Positions 1 through 6,936 of a DNA stretch of 10,042 bases are shown one piece after another. The stretch covers positions 1-10,042 of the forward strand of contig JALXAF010000496.1 of the NCBI GenBank assembly GCA_026992375.1, read 5' to 3'. Position 1 is the stretch's first letter; each line of letters begins with the position of its first letter. Under the pieces are notes generated by a model that was not told the DNA's origin, made no database searches, and worked only from the letters and a program-made list of their open reading frames with translations. The DNA comes from Anaerolineae bacterium (GTDB taxonomy: Bacteria > Chloroflexota > Anaerolineae > J102). The position numbers were made by a program, and so were the translations under genes.

Positions 1-3000
1 GGGCAGGTGTCTCTGTCGACGGGACGGGAGTCTCGGTGGGCGGAACCAGCGTCTTGGTGGGAGCGGGCGTGGGCTGTTCAGCCTCCACCTGGATGACGAT
101 CTCGTTGACGCTGGTTCCGCCGGGGCCCTGGGCCTGGATTGTGTATTGCACCTGGCCTGTGTGACGGGGGTAATCGATGAGAGAGCCGTAGGCGGGCGCG
201 TTGCTCAGTAAGGGCGCGTCATTGGCCCATACGCTGATCCGCAGGACATCGCCCCGCACATCCCAGTACAGGGTCACGGGTTGGCCGAGTGTCACGCTGT
301 TTTGGGGGGTGCTGGTAAAACTGACGATCTGCGGCGGCGTGATGGCTGAAACCTGGATGGTCAGGCTGCTGATGCTGCGGCTGCCATCTTCCAGCACAAC
401 GCCCAGGTTATAAGTGGTAGTCTGGTCCGGGCAAACCTGTTGGCTGCCTTGCTGGGGAACTTCTTTGCTCTGCCAGTCTTCGCCTTCCTCGAACAAGTAA
501 GCCTGGGTCACGTTCTGGGTGTCCCAGTAGAGGGTTGTGCATGAGCCCGCCTGGATGTGGGTGTGATCTGCGGTGAACTGCACGATGGGAGAAGGCGTGG
601 CTGTGGGAGTCGGGGTGGGAGTGGGGATGGGCGTTTCGGGCGCAGGAACCTTGATTCCCACCCACAGTTGTGCGAAGGGTTGGTTACGGTCGTTGTGCAG
701 GTTCCAGAAGCCCTGATACACGCCCGGCTCCACCGGAGCGATGAGGTCCAGCTTGAGATCATAGGTCTCGCCCGGCTTCACTTCCTTATCGATATAGCTG
801 CGTCCGCCCGACATGTCAGCTCCGGGCCGATTGCCATGTGCAAAGTCCAAATAATAGTCGGTGGTCCAGGTGCAATCGCCTGCGTTCTTCACCCGCCATA
901 CTTTCTGGAAGGGGGCGCCTGGATCGACGATGGGGGGCTTCCGCATGTTGTGGTCGTCATAGGTGATGTCAGCGACCCACTTGAGTTTATCGGTGCAGCC
1001 AGGAGCGGGCGTCTCGATGGGGGCCCCGGCCACGGGCGGGATGGGCAGATAACGCTGGCTCAGCGCTTCGATGGTCTTGTCCTGTTCTAACTGGGCCAGC
1101 GCGTTGTTCAGGTTGTTCAACAGCTCTTCAGCGCCCGGCGGCGCGGCGATGGCGTATGCCTGCTGATAAAGGCCGCTGGTCGCCACGCTGACGCCAATAA
1201 ATCGATATTTGCGGGCCGCGCGCAGGTTCTTCACATACGCCCCCTCTTGTTTGTTGACTTTGTCGTCGGGGCACAGCTTTCGCGTTAGCGCGATGTTTCC
1301 GATCTTGATCTTGTTGCCCTTGACTTGGTAGGTGGTGTTGAAACGATTACATCCGGCCGAGCCTGTCATCTTCTTCTGGCCAAAGAGCGCAATCAGTTGT
1401 GTGGTGGCAAGAGGGGCCTTGCCCTTGTCGGGCGGGCCGAAGGTCATCAATTGCCAGTTGGTGAATTGCAGCGGGTTTTTGCGCTGCGCCCGGAACTTGA
1501 GCGCATCCAGGCCGCCGTTGTAGTAGAGGATAAGCTGATCCTGGTTGATCTCCCCTCGCCCCACGCCAGCCAGCGCACTCAGATAAGTGGTTTCCACCGC
1601 GTTGGTGGTGGGATCGCAGGCTTTCATCGTGGCCGCGCCCAGCTCGAAGGTGACGGAGGCGCCATCGATGGTGGCTTTCCCCGCGTAGTCGTTGCATCCC
1701 GACGAGCCCGAAACTTCGCTATCCTCGTTGATATCCAGGGTGACGTCGACGCTTTCGGGCACGGTCCGAGGCTGGGAGAGAGCGCCGTAGGCGTACAGAT
1801 TCCAGGTGACGTTGGTCAGATCGATCTCGGGGCGGGCCTTGAAGACCAGCAGCAGCGTCCCCTCTTTATCCCGGAACATCAGCGTATCGCCCTCGATGTG
1901 ATAGGTGGCGGCGTTGATCAGGTCTTTCAGGAACTGGTCTTCCTGGTCCATGACGCCCGCCGGTTCCTCGCATGATTTGCGGGTGGTGACGGGGGTGGTG
2001 ACGGTGATGTCGGAGGCGTTGATCTGCAGGTCCGCCGAATAGCTGTTGCAGCCGGCGTTGCCGCTGATGACCGCGTTGGCGATGGTGGCGGTGATGGGCG
2101 CACTCGAGAGCGTGGGCAGTTGATTGCCCTCGTCGTCGGCGTAGGTGGTCAGCACCCATTCCACGCCCTGCAATGGCATATCCGTCAGCGGCTTGTAGGT
2201 GAGCAGCACCTTGCCACGTCTGTTCAGCAATTGGAGTTTGCCCCGGGTCTGTCGGGCCAGGTCTTCCGCTGTGAACGCATCCACCAGCACCACATCCACG
2301 ACGTCATCCACCAGGGCTTCGACGGTCTGACCAATGGTGGGGTAGAGATAAATGTTCTCCTGGGGCAGCGCGCCATTTTCGACCTGGGTTCGCAGCCAGT
2401 CTGCAAAGTCGGTCCCGGTCTCGGCGCCCACCTTGAGTTTCGCCAGGTCTTCCACCTGCTGGAGGGGAGGCAGATTCGCGTCTGCATTGGCCAGCAGCGC
2501 CACATCCCCTTGCAGATAAGGGGCGGTGAAGGCGACTTTCTCTTGCCGAGCGGGGGTGATGGCGATAGCGCCAATGGCTGCATCCACTTCGCCCGCCTGC
2601 ACCTTGTTCAGCAACTGGTCGAAGGGCGCGTCCTGGAAAACGACTTCGACGCCCAGCGACTTCCCTATCTCTTTCATCAGAGCGATGTCAAATCCGTTTA
2701 GTTGGCCTTCGGGCGTGTGATAGACGAAAGGCGGATAGCCGCTGGAAACGCCGACGACCATTTTCCCTTTTTCCTGGATGGATTGCCACAGGTTTTGGGC
2801 CTTCTCTGGCGAGATGGGCGTGACGGGCGTTTCGGTGGGGATGGGGGGCTGCTCGCCTTGTTTGGCGCCTACTGGCCCGCCCACCGGCGTCTCGGCCGCC
2901 GGGCCTGGCTGCTGCTCGATGGTGGCGCAGCCTGTGATGCCCATCGCCAGCAATAAAATGATGGCTATGATCGCAAGCGGTTTAGGAAAGCGTGTTCTCA

Positions 3001-3001
3001 T
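1..3001 (-). CDS. Multidomain lipoprotein: solute-binding domain split by three META domains, then Ig-like domains (3' end outside window)
   Basis: One frame is open for 1000 codons from ATG at 3001 to the window edge, so the C-terminus is missing. A strong AAGGAG lies just upstream. Residues 9-25 form a signal peptide with lipobox ITGC, so Cys25 should be lipidated and the protein anchored outside the cytoplasmic membrane. Residues about 75-275 match family 3 solute-binding proteins (polar amino acid ABC type): GYPPFVY near 89, LNGFDIALMKEIG at 101-113, then AIAITPARQEKVAFTAPYL. Residues about 277-601 hold three META (HslJ-type) domains, each with GCN and a second Cys exactly 26 residues later (C318/C344, C436/C462, C551/C577). 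Residues about 602-652 resume the solute-binding fold (AYAIAAPPGAEELL). An NBR1-type Ig-like domain follows (about 668-785; WRVKNAGDCTW), then a Thr/Pro linker, two Ig-like domains (about 806-884 and 890-973) and another Thr/Pro linker. No permease or ABC ATPase gene is adjacent, so a sensing or scavenging role is a guess. The domain calls are firm; the ligand is unknown. Confidence 0.9.
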   Translation of the reverse strand, partial: MRTRFPKPLAIIAIILLLAMGITGCATIEQQPGPAAETPVGGPVGAKQGEQPPIPTETPVTPISPEKAQNLWQSIQEKGKMVVGVSSGYPPFVYHTPEGQLNGFDIALMKEIGKSLGVEVVFQDAPFDQLLNKVQAGEVDAAIGAIAITPARQEKVAFTAPYLQGDVALLANADANLPPLQQVEDLAKLKVGAETGTDFADWLRTQVENGALPQENIYLYPTIGQTVEALVDDVVDVVLVDAFTAEDLARQTRGKLQLLNRRGKVLLTYKPLTDMPLQGVEWVLTTYADDEGNQLPTLSSAPITATIANAVISGNAGCNSYSADLQINASDITVTTPVTTRKSCEEPAGVMDQEDQFLKDLINAATYHIEGDTLMFRDKEGTLLLVFKARPEIDLTNVTWNLYAYGALSQPRTVPESVDVTLDINEDSEVSGSSGCNDYAGKATIDGASVTFELGAATMKACDPTTNAVETTYLSALAGVGRGEINQDQLILYYNGGLDALKFRAQRKNPLQFTNWQLMTFGPPDKGKAPLATTQLIALFGQKKMTGSAGCNRFNTTYQVKGNKIKIGNIALTRKLCPDDKVNKQEGAYVKNLRAARKYRFIGVSVATSGLYQQAYAIAAPPGAEELLNNLNNALAQLEQDKTIEALSQRYLPIPPVAGAPIETPAPGCTDKLKWVADITYDDHNMRKPPIVDPGAPFQKVWRVKNAGDCTWTTDYYLDFAHGNRPGADMSGGRSYIDKEVKPGETYDLKLDLIAPVEPGVYQGFWNLHNDRNQPFAQLWVGIKVPAPETPIPTPTPTPTATPSPIVQFTADHTHIQAGSCTTLYWDTQNVTQAYLFEEGEDWQSKEVPQQGSQQVCPDQTTTYNLGVVLEDGSRSISSLTIQVSAITPPQIVSFTSTPQNSVTLGQPVTLYWDVRGDVLRISVWANDAPLLSNAPAYGSLIDYPRHTGQVQYTIQAQGPGGTSVNEIVIQVEAEQPTPAPTKTLVPPTETPVPSTETPA

Positions 3002-3010
3002 GGTGCGCAT

Positions 3011-3016
3011 CTCCTT
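3011..3016 (-). promoter_or_regulatory. Ribosome binding site of the lipoprotein gene
   Basis: Read on the minus strand this is AAGGAG, nine bases before the ATG at 3001. It is a near-consensus Shine-Dalgarno site and fixes that start. Confidence 0.8.
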
Positions 3017-3027
3017 GTGAATGCGTA

Positions 3028-3061
3028 ACCCCGCTGTGGCGCAACTAAGTCTCTGCGGGGT
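3028..3061 (-). promoter_or_regulatory. Inverted repeat in the leader of the lipoprotein gene
   Basis: ACCCCGC (3028-3034) and GCGGGGT (3055-3061) are a perfect 7-base inverted repeat with a 20-base loop. It ends 12 bases upstream of the Shine-Dalgarno site. In the transcript it could form a leader hairpin, or it could be an operator. There is no U-run on either side, so it is not a typical intrinsic terminator. Function is inferred only from position. Confidence 0.35.
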
Positions 3062-3130
3062 GGCGGGGGAATGAAGTGGGGGATGAAAGTGTAAGGGGGA
3101 ATGGTTGGCTCCACCGTAAAAAGATTGTTT

Positions 3131-3236
3131 CACCACGGAGACACGGAGGTCACGGAGAAAATAATGGTAGTTCACAGAGATATTTCTCTCCAAATTTCAT
3201 CTTTTTCTTCCTCCGTGCGTTCTGTGCCTCCGTGGG
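3131..3236. repeat. Palindromic dispersed repeat, CCACGGAG..CACGGAG type
   Basis: The left arm (3133-3161) carries CCACGGAG, ACACGGAG and CACGGAG in series. The right arm (about 3203-3235) is its imperfect reverse complement (CTCCGTGC, GCCTCCGTGG). Between them is a small AGAGA/TCTCT palindrome near 3176-3189. Translated, it gives the HHGDTEVTEK and LRAFCASVG strings familiar from spurious ORFs in many environmental genomes, which marks it as a widespread short non-coding repeat. It lies between the peptidase stop and the lipoprotein start and could fold into a long hairpin between the two transcripts. It has no coding capacity of its own. Confidence 0.75.
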
Positions 3237-3262
3237 AAGGTTTTTTCAGGAAAGCCAACGGT

Positions 3263-5713
3263 TTATTTCACGGTGATGCTGGCGTAGACCGGCTGGGTGT
3301 TGCCGTCCATATCCTGAATGACGAAGCCGACCTGATATTCGCCCTGCGGCGCGTCCAGCTCGCGCCATTCGATGGGCGCGTCGCCAAAGGTGATGGTTCC
3401 ACCTTGCTCCGACGCGACGCCCGTCATCCGGCCATTCTTATCCAGATCGAACCATTTTTCCAGCACGGTGAATTGATCGCCCGGCTGGGGCAGAATCTCG
3501 CGGGCGGCTCCAGTGAAATCCTTGTCGGTGTAGCCGAAGACCTGCTTCAACTGGCCCGTGCCGTTATCGAAGTGAAGCCGCGCGTAGCGCTGCTCGCCGT
3601 CGGCGTAGGTGTAAATGCCATCCACCGTGTAAACGGCCTCTTCGTAGCTGGCGCCGTAGCGCTGGGGCGAGAAGAGCGCGGTCACGGTGTACTGGCCGTC
3701 GTTGATGCCGAAGAACAGCGGCTCCCACTCGAATTCCAGGGTGAATTCGCCCTCGCCCCAATCGGGATAGGTGACGCCGTCCACGGTGCGGTCCTGGCCG
3801 CTTTCCAGGTAATCCATATCGGCCACAAAGAGGGCGTTGGCCTGTTTATCCAACATGCCGGTGAAAATGTAGATGTAACCCAGATTCTCGCCCGTGATGT
3901 CGGCGCTGATGACCACCGGCTTGCCAGCGGACGCGGTGGGGGCGGAGAGGCGGATGGGCGAGACCTGGATCTTGCCTGCGCCCGGAGCCTTGGCCTCTTT
4001 GGGCCCAATCGTGGGCAGGGGGGCGTCAGGCTTGTTTTCGAATCGACGCCCGGTGTAGTGATAGTTCAGGAAGTTGTCCCACAGGGACGCGCGGGCGAAG
4101 CGATCTGCGGTCATCTCATAAGATGGGCCGCCCGCCACCCGGTTGAAGTAGAGATCCGAGTTGGGGAAGTAGATGGAGACGCCGTTGGAGCCGGGCTTGT
4201 TGCGCCCGTGGGTTTCGGCCACCACCGTCCTATCCAGCGCAGCCAGCACCGCATCCGCCGCCTCTTGCACCGCCTGGTCTTTGACCTCGCGCTGCAGGAT
4301 GCGCACGAAGTTGCCGAGATCGAGATAGGAGGGGCGGGCGTTGCGCCCGAAGACGCTGGTATAGGATTGGGCGTAGCTGCGGGCCTTGGCCACGGCTTTC
4401 TGGTTTGCTCTCTGCAATGCGAAGGACAATTGGTTGAGCGCGTCCATCAGGCCCGGAAACGCCTGCAAGTCCACGGCCGAAAGCGTGGCCCCATCCGCCA
4501 TCTTTTGCGCCACCTGCCGGGCCGTGATCCCGCGGCGACCGACCATGTCGGCCCGGGCGCTGTCATCGACGATGCGTTGATCGTCCTGGATGTAGGTGCG
4601 GACGATCTCCTGGCCCAGTTCGCTCCCGTCCATGTCGGGATTTTTCAGCAGGTCGCGCAGGAAGCTTGCGTAGGCCCAGCCCACCGCGGGCTCCGTCTCT
4701 TGCGAAGCCACCGCGTAGCGGGCGTAGGGCTGCAGGGCTGCAAACACTTCGGCGTGGGCCATCAGGCAGGCGTCCAGCCCGATGAGCTCGAATTGCTCGA
4801 TGCCCGTGGTCTGCTGGATTTTCGCCAGCGCCCGATCCAGCTCGGTGAGATAGAGGTGATCACCCAGGGCTGAGGCCAGGGGAATGTCGTCGGGCCCGCG
4901 GCCGCGGGCGGTGGGGTCCGACCAGCCGCCGGGCCAGCCCATGCCATGATCCGAGAGAATGAGGATGTATTTGTCGGCGGGATAGTTCTGCACGGCCCAT
5001 TGCACAAAGTCCACCAGGGTGTCGCCGTCCGCCATGTTGGCTTCGCCAATATCCTGGATTTCGCGCGAGGCCAGGCGATTGAGGTCGGGGTCGAAAGTGA
5101 CATAAAAGCGTTTGGTGGAAGTCCAGTCACCATCCCCGCGAAAGCCCCTGCGGTAGCGATCCAACTGGGCGACGATTTTCACCCGCTCGCTAGAGCCCGC
5201 GCGCTCGGCCTCGTTCAGATCGATGTCGATATCTTTTTCTAGGATTTTGTCATCCGCGTCCTGGTAGAGCATGACCAACCAGGTGTCGCCCGCGCCGCTG
5301 GCCGCCTGGGGCGTGGCTACGGCCACGGTGGGAGCTGGTCGGGGCGTGGCGGTGGCGCGCTGGGGCTGCTGGGTGGGCTGCTGCGCGGGCGGCTGTTGAT
5401 AATCGGGCCGGGAGGGCGCTCCGCCGCCTAACAGCTTGGGCAGCATGAAGAGGAGAAGCAGCAGCAAGATCGCCCCGATGATCAGACAGCCGATCTTGCC
5501 GCCGCAGCCGCCGGGCATGGTGCCGCCGCCCGATGGCGGCCTCGGGGAGAAGCCTCCTCCGCCCGAGCCAGAAGGAGGCCGCGGGGGCGGCGCTGCGGGC
5601 CGGGGCGCGGGCCTGCGATCTCGGGTGGGGGCTACGGCCTGTTCGCGCGGGGCCGATGATGAGGTGCGCCGTCGTCGCCTGGCGCGGATGGTGCGTTTTT
5701 CGTTTTCAGACAT
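3263..5713 (-). CDS. Membrane-anchored clostripain-family (peptidase C11) cysteine protease
   Basis: This 816-residue protein begins with a basic, Pro/Gly-rich cytoplasmic tail (residues 1-72, including RARRRRR). One membrane segment follows at about 74-92 (IGCLIIGAILLLLLLFML), then a Gln/Pro/Thr linker (about 97-140). With a positive N-terminus and no signal cleavage site it should be a type II membrane protein with the enzyme outside. The peptidase domain runs from about 143 to 555 (TWLVMLYQDADDKILEKDID at its start). It holds both catalytic motifs of family C11: His256 in LSDHGMGW and Cys316 in GLDACLMAHAEV. Clostripains cut after Arg or Lys and are usually Ca-dependent and self-processing; this one's specificity is inferred from the family. 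GVSIYFPNS at 511-519 is also typical of the family. Residues about 580-816 look like two beta-rich domains of unknown role. The start is supported by GAGG eight bases upstream. The gene is flanked by repeats and seems to be transcribed alone. Confidence 0.92.
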   Translation of the reverse strand: MSENEKRTIRARRRRRTSSSAPREQAVAPTRDRRPAPRPAAPPPRPPSGSGGGGFSPRPPSGGGTMPGGCGGKIGCLIIGAILLLLLLFMLPKLLGGGAPSRPDYQQPPAQQPTQQPQRATATPRPAPTVAVATPQAASGAGDTWLVMLYQDADDKILEKDIDIDLNEAERAGSSERVKIVAQLDRYRRGFRGDGDWTSTKRFYVTFDPDLNRLASREIQDIGEANMADGDTLVDFVQWAVQNYPADKYILILSDHGMGWPGGWSDPTARGRGPDDIPLASALGDHLYLTELDRALAKIQQTTGIEQFELIGLDACLMAHAEVFAALQPYARYAVASQETEPAVGWAYASFLRDLLKNPDMDGSELGQEIVRTYIQDDQRIVDDSARADMVGRRGITARQVAQKMADGATLSAVDLQAFPGLMDALNQLSFALQRANQKAVAKARSYAQSYTSVFGRNARPSYLDLGNFVRILQREVKDQAVQEAADAVLAALDRTVVAETHGRNKPGSNGVSIYFPNSDLYFNRVAGGPSYEMTADRFARASLWDNFLNYHYTGRRFENKPDAPLPTIGPKEAKAPGAGKIQVSPIRLSAPTASAGKPVVISADITGENLGYIYIFTGMLDKQANALFVADMDYLESGQDRTVDGVTYPDWGEGEFTLEFEWEPLFFGINDGQYTVTALFSPQRYGASYEEAVYTVDGIYTYADGEQRYARLHFDNGTGQLKQVFGYTDKDFTGAAREILPQPGDQFTVLEKWFDLDKNGRMTGVASEQGGTITFGDAPIEWRELDAPQGEYQVGFVIQDMDGNTQPVYASITVK

Positions 5714-5787
5714 GGGGATGCCTCGGTAAATAGAACGCAGGCTTCATGGGCGTGTCGCCCGCCGATGCCAATGAAAATCCTTTGTTA

Positions 5788-5868
5788 CGTCATTCCTACG
5801 ACCGCGGGGAGGAGGAATCTCCTGGCTTGCAGGGGGATTTCTCGGTCGCTGCGCTCCCTCGAATGACG
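5788..5868. repeat. Dispersed repeat with CGTCATTC/GAATGACG terminal inverted repeats
   Basis: CGTCATTC (5788-5795) and GAATGACG (5861-5868) are perfect 8-base inverted termini of an 81-base unit. Inside are the strings GGAGGAATCTCC and CGCTGCGCTCCCTCGAATGAC. This is the familiar CATTC...GAATGAC intergenic repeat type seen in many environmental genomes. It lies between the promoter side of the peptidase gene and the 3' end of the glycine-rich gene and encodes nothing convincing. Confidence 0.6.
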
Positions 5869-5906
5869 GATGGTCTACCGTTGAGGCCACGCTCAGCGGT
5901 CAACTC

Positions 5907-5930
5907 ACGCATTACGCATTACGCATCACG
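5907..5930. repeat. Heptamer tandem repeat ACGCATT x3
   Basis: ACGCATT, ACGCATT and ACGCATC follow one another directly, then ACG. Translated, the run yields ITHYA-type strings seen as spurious ORFs elsewhere, which suggests a dispersed short repeat. It ends two bases from the stop codon of the glycine-rich gene, so it lies in that gene's 3' untranslated region. Confidence 0.6.
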
Positions 5931-5932
5931 TC

Positions 5933-6490
5933 TCACTGCGCCGCTTCGGCCAGCATCTTTAGGGCCTCTTGCACGCCCGCGGCGGCCTGCTCCTCATCCA
6001 GGCCCGATTCCTGCGCGGCCTGGGCGATGATGTCCGACTGGTCGGGCGCGCGCTCGGCCATCTCGCCGATGTCTATCTCTTCCATGCGCGGGGCGTCCGG
6101 CCGGTTCATCTGCGACATGAGCATGGTGAGGGCGCTGGCGACCAACGCACTGGCCTGGGCCGGGGGAATGCCGAATTTTTCGGCCAGGGAGGAGATGATG
6201 GGGCCCACCATGGGCAGTTGCGACATATCCATGCCGCCGGCGCCGCCGGTGAGCGCGCCCAACATGCCGCCAAGACCGCCGCCTCCGCCGCCAGCGAGCG
6301 CGCCCAACATGCCGCCAAGACCGCCGCCCCCGCCGCCCAGCATCCCCGCCAGACCGCCCAGCGAATCTGCGTCCGCGCCTTTGGCTGCGCCGGGCGCAGA
6401 AGTCGCCGCGCCCAGCAGATCGCTTAGGCCGCCCTCGCTGTCATCGTCATTGGAACCGCTCAGCATGGAATTGAGAAGATCATCTGCCAT
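5933..6490 (-). CDS. Glycine-rich protein of unknown function
   Basis: A 185-residue acidic protein that I cannot assign to a family. An Asp/Glu-rich N-terminus (MADDLLNSMLSGSNDDD) leads to a Gly/Leu/Met/Ala-rich stretch (about 44-86) with two copies of a 15-residue unit, GGGGGGLGGMLGALA and GGGGGGLGGMLGALT. A predicted helical part follows (about 90-130; PMVGPIISSLAEKFGIPP then ALVASALTMLMSQ), then an acidic, helical C-terminus. No signal peptide is evident. The ATG at 6490 is chosen because AGAGGT lies seven bases upstream; an ATG 42 bases earlier in frame has no comparable site. The Gly/Leu pattern recalls DUF937/YidB-like proteins, but I see no decisive match. It is probably transcribed alone and is divergent from the CBS gene. 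Confidence 0.75.
   Translation of the reverse strand: MADDLLNSMLSGSNDDDSEGGLSDLLGAATSAPGAAKGADADSLGGLAGMLGGGGGGLGGMLGALAGGGGGGLGGMLGALTGGAGGMDMSQLPMVGPIISSLAEKFGIPPAQASALVASALTMLMSQMNRPDAPRMEEIDIGEMAERAPDQSDIIAQAAQESGLDEEQAAAGVQEALKMLAEAAQ
6251..6335. repeat. 45-base in-frame tandem duplication in the glycine-rich gene
   Basis: A 33-base stretch starting GAGCGCGCCCAACATGCCGC occurs at 6251 and again at 6296, identical over its length, so the period is 45 bases (15 codons). The near-perfect base identity, including third positions, points to recent slippage or unequal exchange. Copy number may vary between strains. Confidence 0.75.
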
Positions 6491-6496
6491 GAGAAT

Positions 6497-6502
6497 ACCT
6501 CT
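6497..6502 (-). promoter_or_regulatory. Ribosome binding site deciding the start of the glycine-rich gene
   Basis: On the minus strand this reads AGAGGT, six bases before the ATG at 6490. It favours that start over the in-frame ATG at 6532. Confidence 0.6.
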
Positions 6503-6608
6503 TTGTGTTGTGAGTTGAAGCGTGCATCCCAAGCGCTTTTCGCCGCGCGTGCGTCATCGTCGAGCAGCGTGTGAAAGACATTCGCTTGGGGGCGCCATCA
6601 AAATGGGG

Positions 6609-6637
6609 TTGAAGAAAAGTCGCTTTTGTATCATAAT
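6609..6637 (+). promoter_or_regulatory. Candidate sigma70-type promoter toward the CBS gene
   Basis: TTGAAG (6609-6614) and CATAAT (6632-6637) are separated by 17 bases and match the -35 and -10 consensus at 4 and 5 of 6 positions. It is about 300 bases upstream of the CBS start, which would mean a long leader. It could be a chance match in A+T-rich DNA. Confidence 0.2.
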
Positions 6638-6779
6638 AGCAATCAGTCATCTTGAACATATCAACCGGCGTTATTTCAGGATGCGTCATTACAATCCCGG
6701 CCCAATCGTTATCAGACATTGTTGGAAACAACCTGCAGCGAGGTGGCTTTTCAGCCTTCTGCTCCAATGCGTCCGGATC

Positions 6780-6836
6780 AATGATTGATGAGTAATGATT
6801 GAAGTGGAAATCACGCTGGCTTAGCCTTTAATCATT
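6780..6836. promoter_or_regulatory. Cluster of AATGATT repeats, possible operator
   Basis: AATGATTGA occurs at 6780-6788 and 6794-6802 in the same orientation, and TTAATCATT (the reverse complement of AATGATTAA) at 6828-6836. The first copy is also part of a perfect palindrome, TCAATGATTGA (6778-6788). Repeated half-sites between divergent genes are typical of a regulator binding site, but no regulator is visible here. Confidence 0.3.
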
Positions 6837-6923
6837 GTTCATTAATCTTTGCTCTCCGCTAACAGCAGCATGTTGCCAGATGTGAGCAACAGCTTTCTTA
6901 TTTCCGATAGCGTCTATTACACC

Positions 6924-6931
6924 AGGAGAGG
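6924..6931 (+). promoter_or_regulatory. Ribosome binding site of the CBS gene
   Basis: AGGAGAGG, five bases before the ATG at 6937, is a strong Shine-Dalgarno site and fixes that start. Confidence 0.75.
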
Positions 6932-6936
6932 AAGCC

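Larger units (their letters stand above)
6503..6923. other. Divergent intergenic region without a gene
   Basis: About 420 bases lie between the start sites of the glycine-rich gene and the CBS gene. The region is visibly richer in A+T than the flanking genes. It should hold the promoters of both genes. A possible sigma70-type site and a cluster of AATGATT repeats are listed separately. A 95-codon minus-strand frame runs through the region, but its composition and lack of any family motif argue against a gene. Confidence 0.6.

Noticed and set aside
557..2701. Plus-strand open frames of 177, 216 and 193 codons
   Set aside because: All are antisense to the lipoprotein gene, whose frame is continuous and holds recognisable domains.
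3131..3236. Intrinsic terminator of the peptidase gene
   Set aside because: The palindrome is long and imperfect and lacks a stem followed directly by a U-run, so I list it only as a repeat.
3101..4873. 590-codon plus-strand open frame
   Set aside because: It lies opposite the clostripain gene, whose frame has clear catalytic motifs. The plus frame has no family signature and begins inside a dispersed repeat. Long antisense frames are expected in GC-rich DNA.
5746..6030. 94-codon plus-strand frame
   Set aside because: It reads through two dispersed repeats and into the antisense of the glycine-rich gene.
6480..6767. 95-codon minus-strand frame in the divergent gap
   Set aside because: No motif, no good ribosome site, overlap with the start of the glycine-rich gene, and intergenic base composition.
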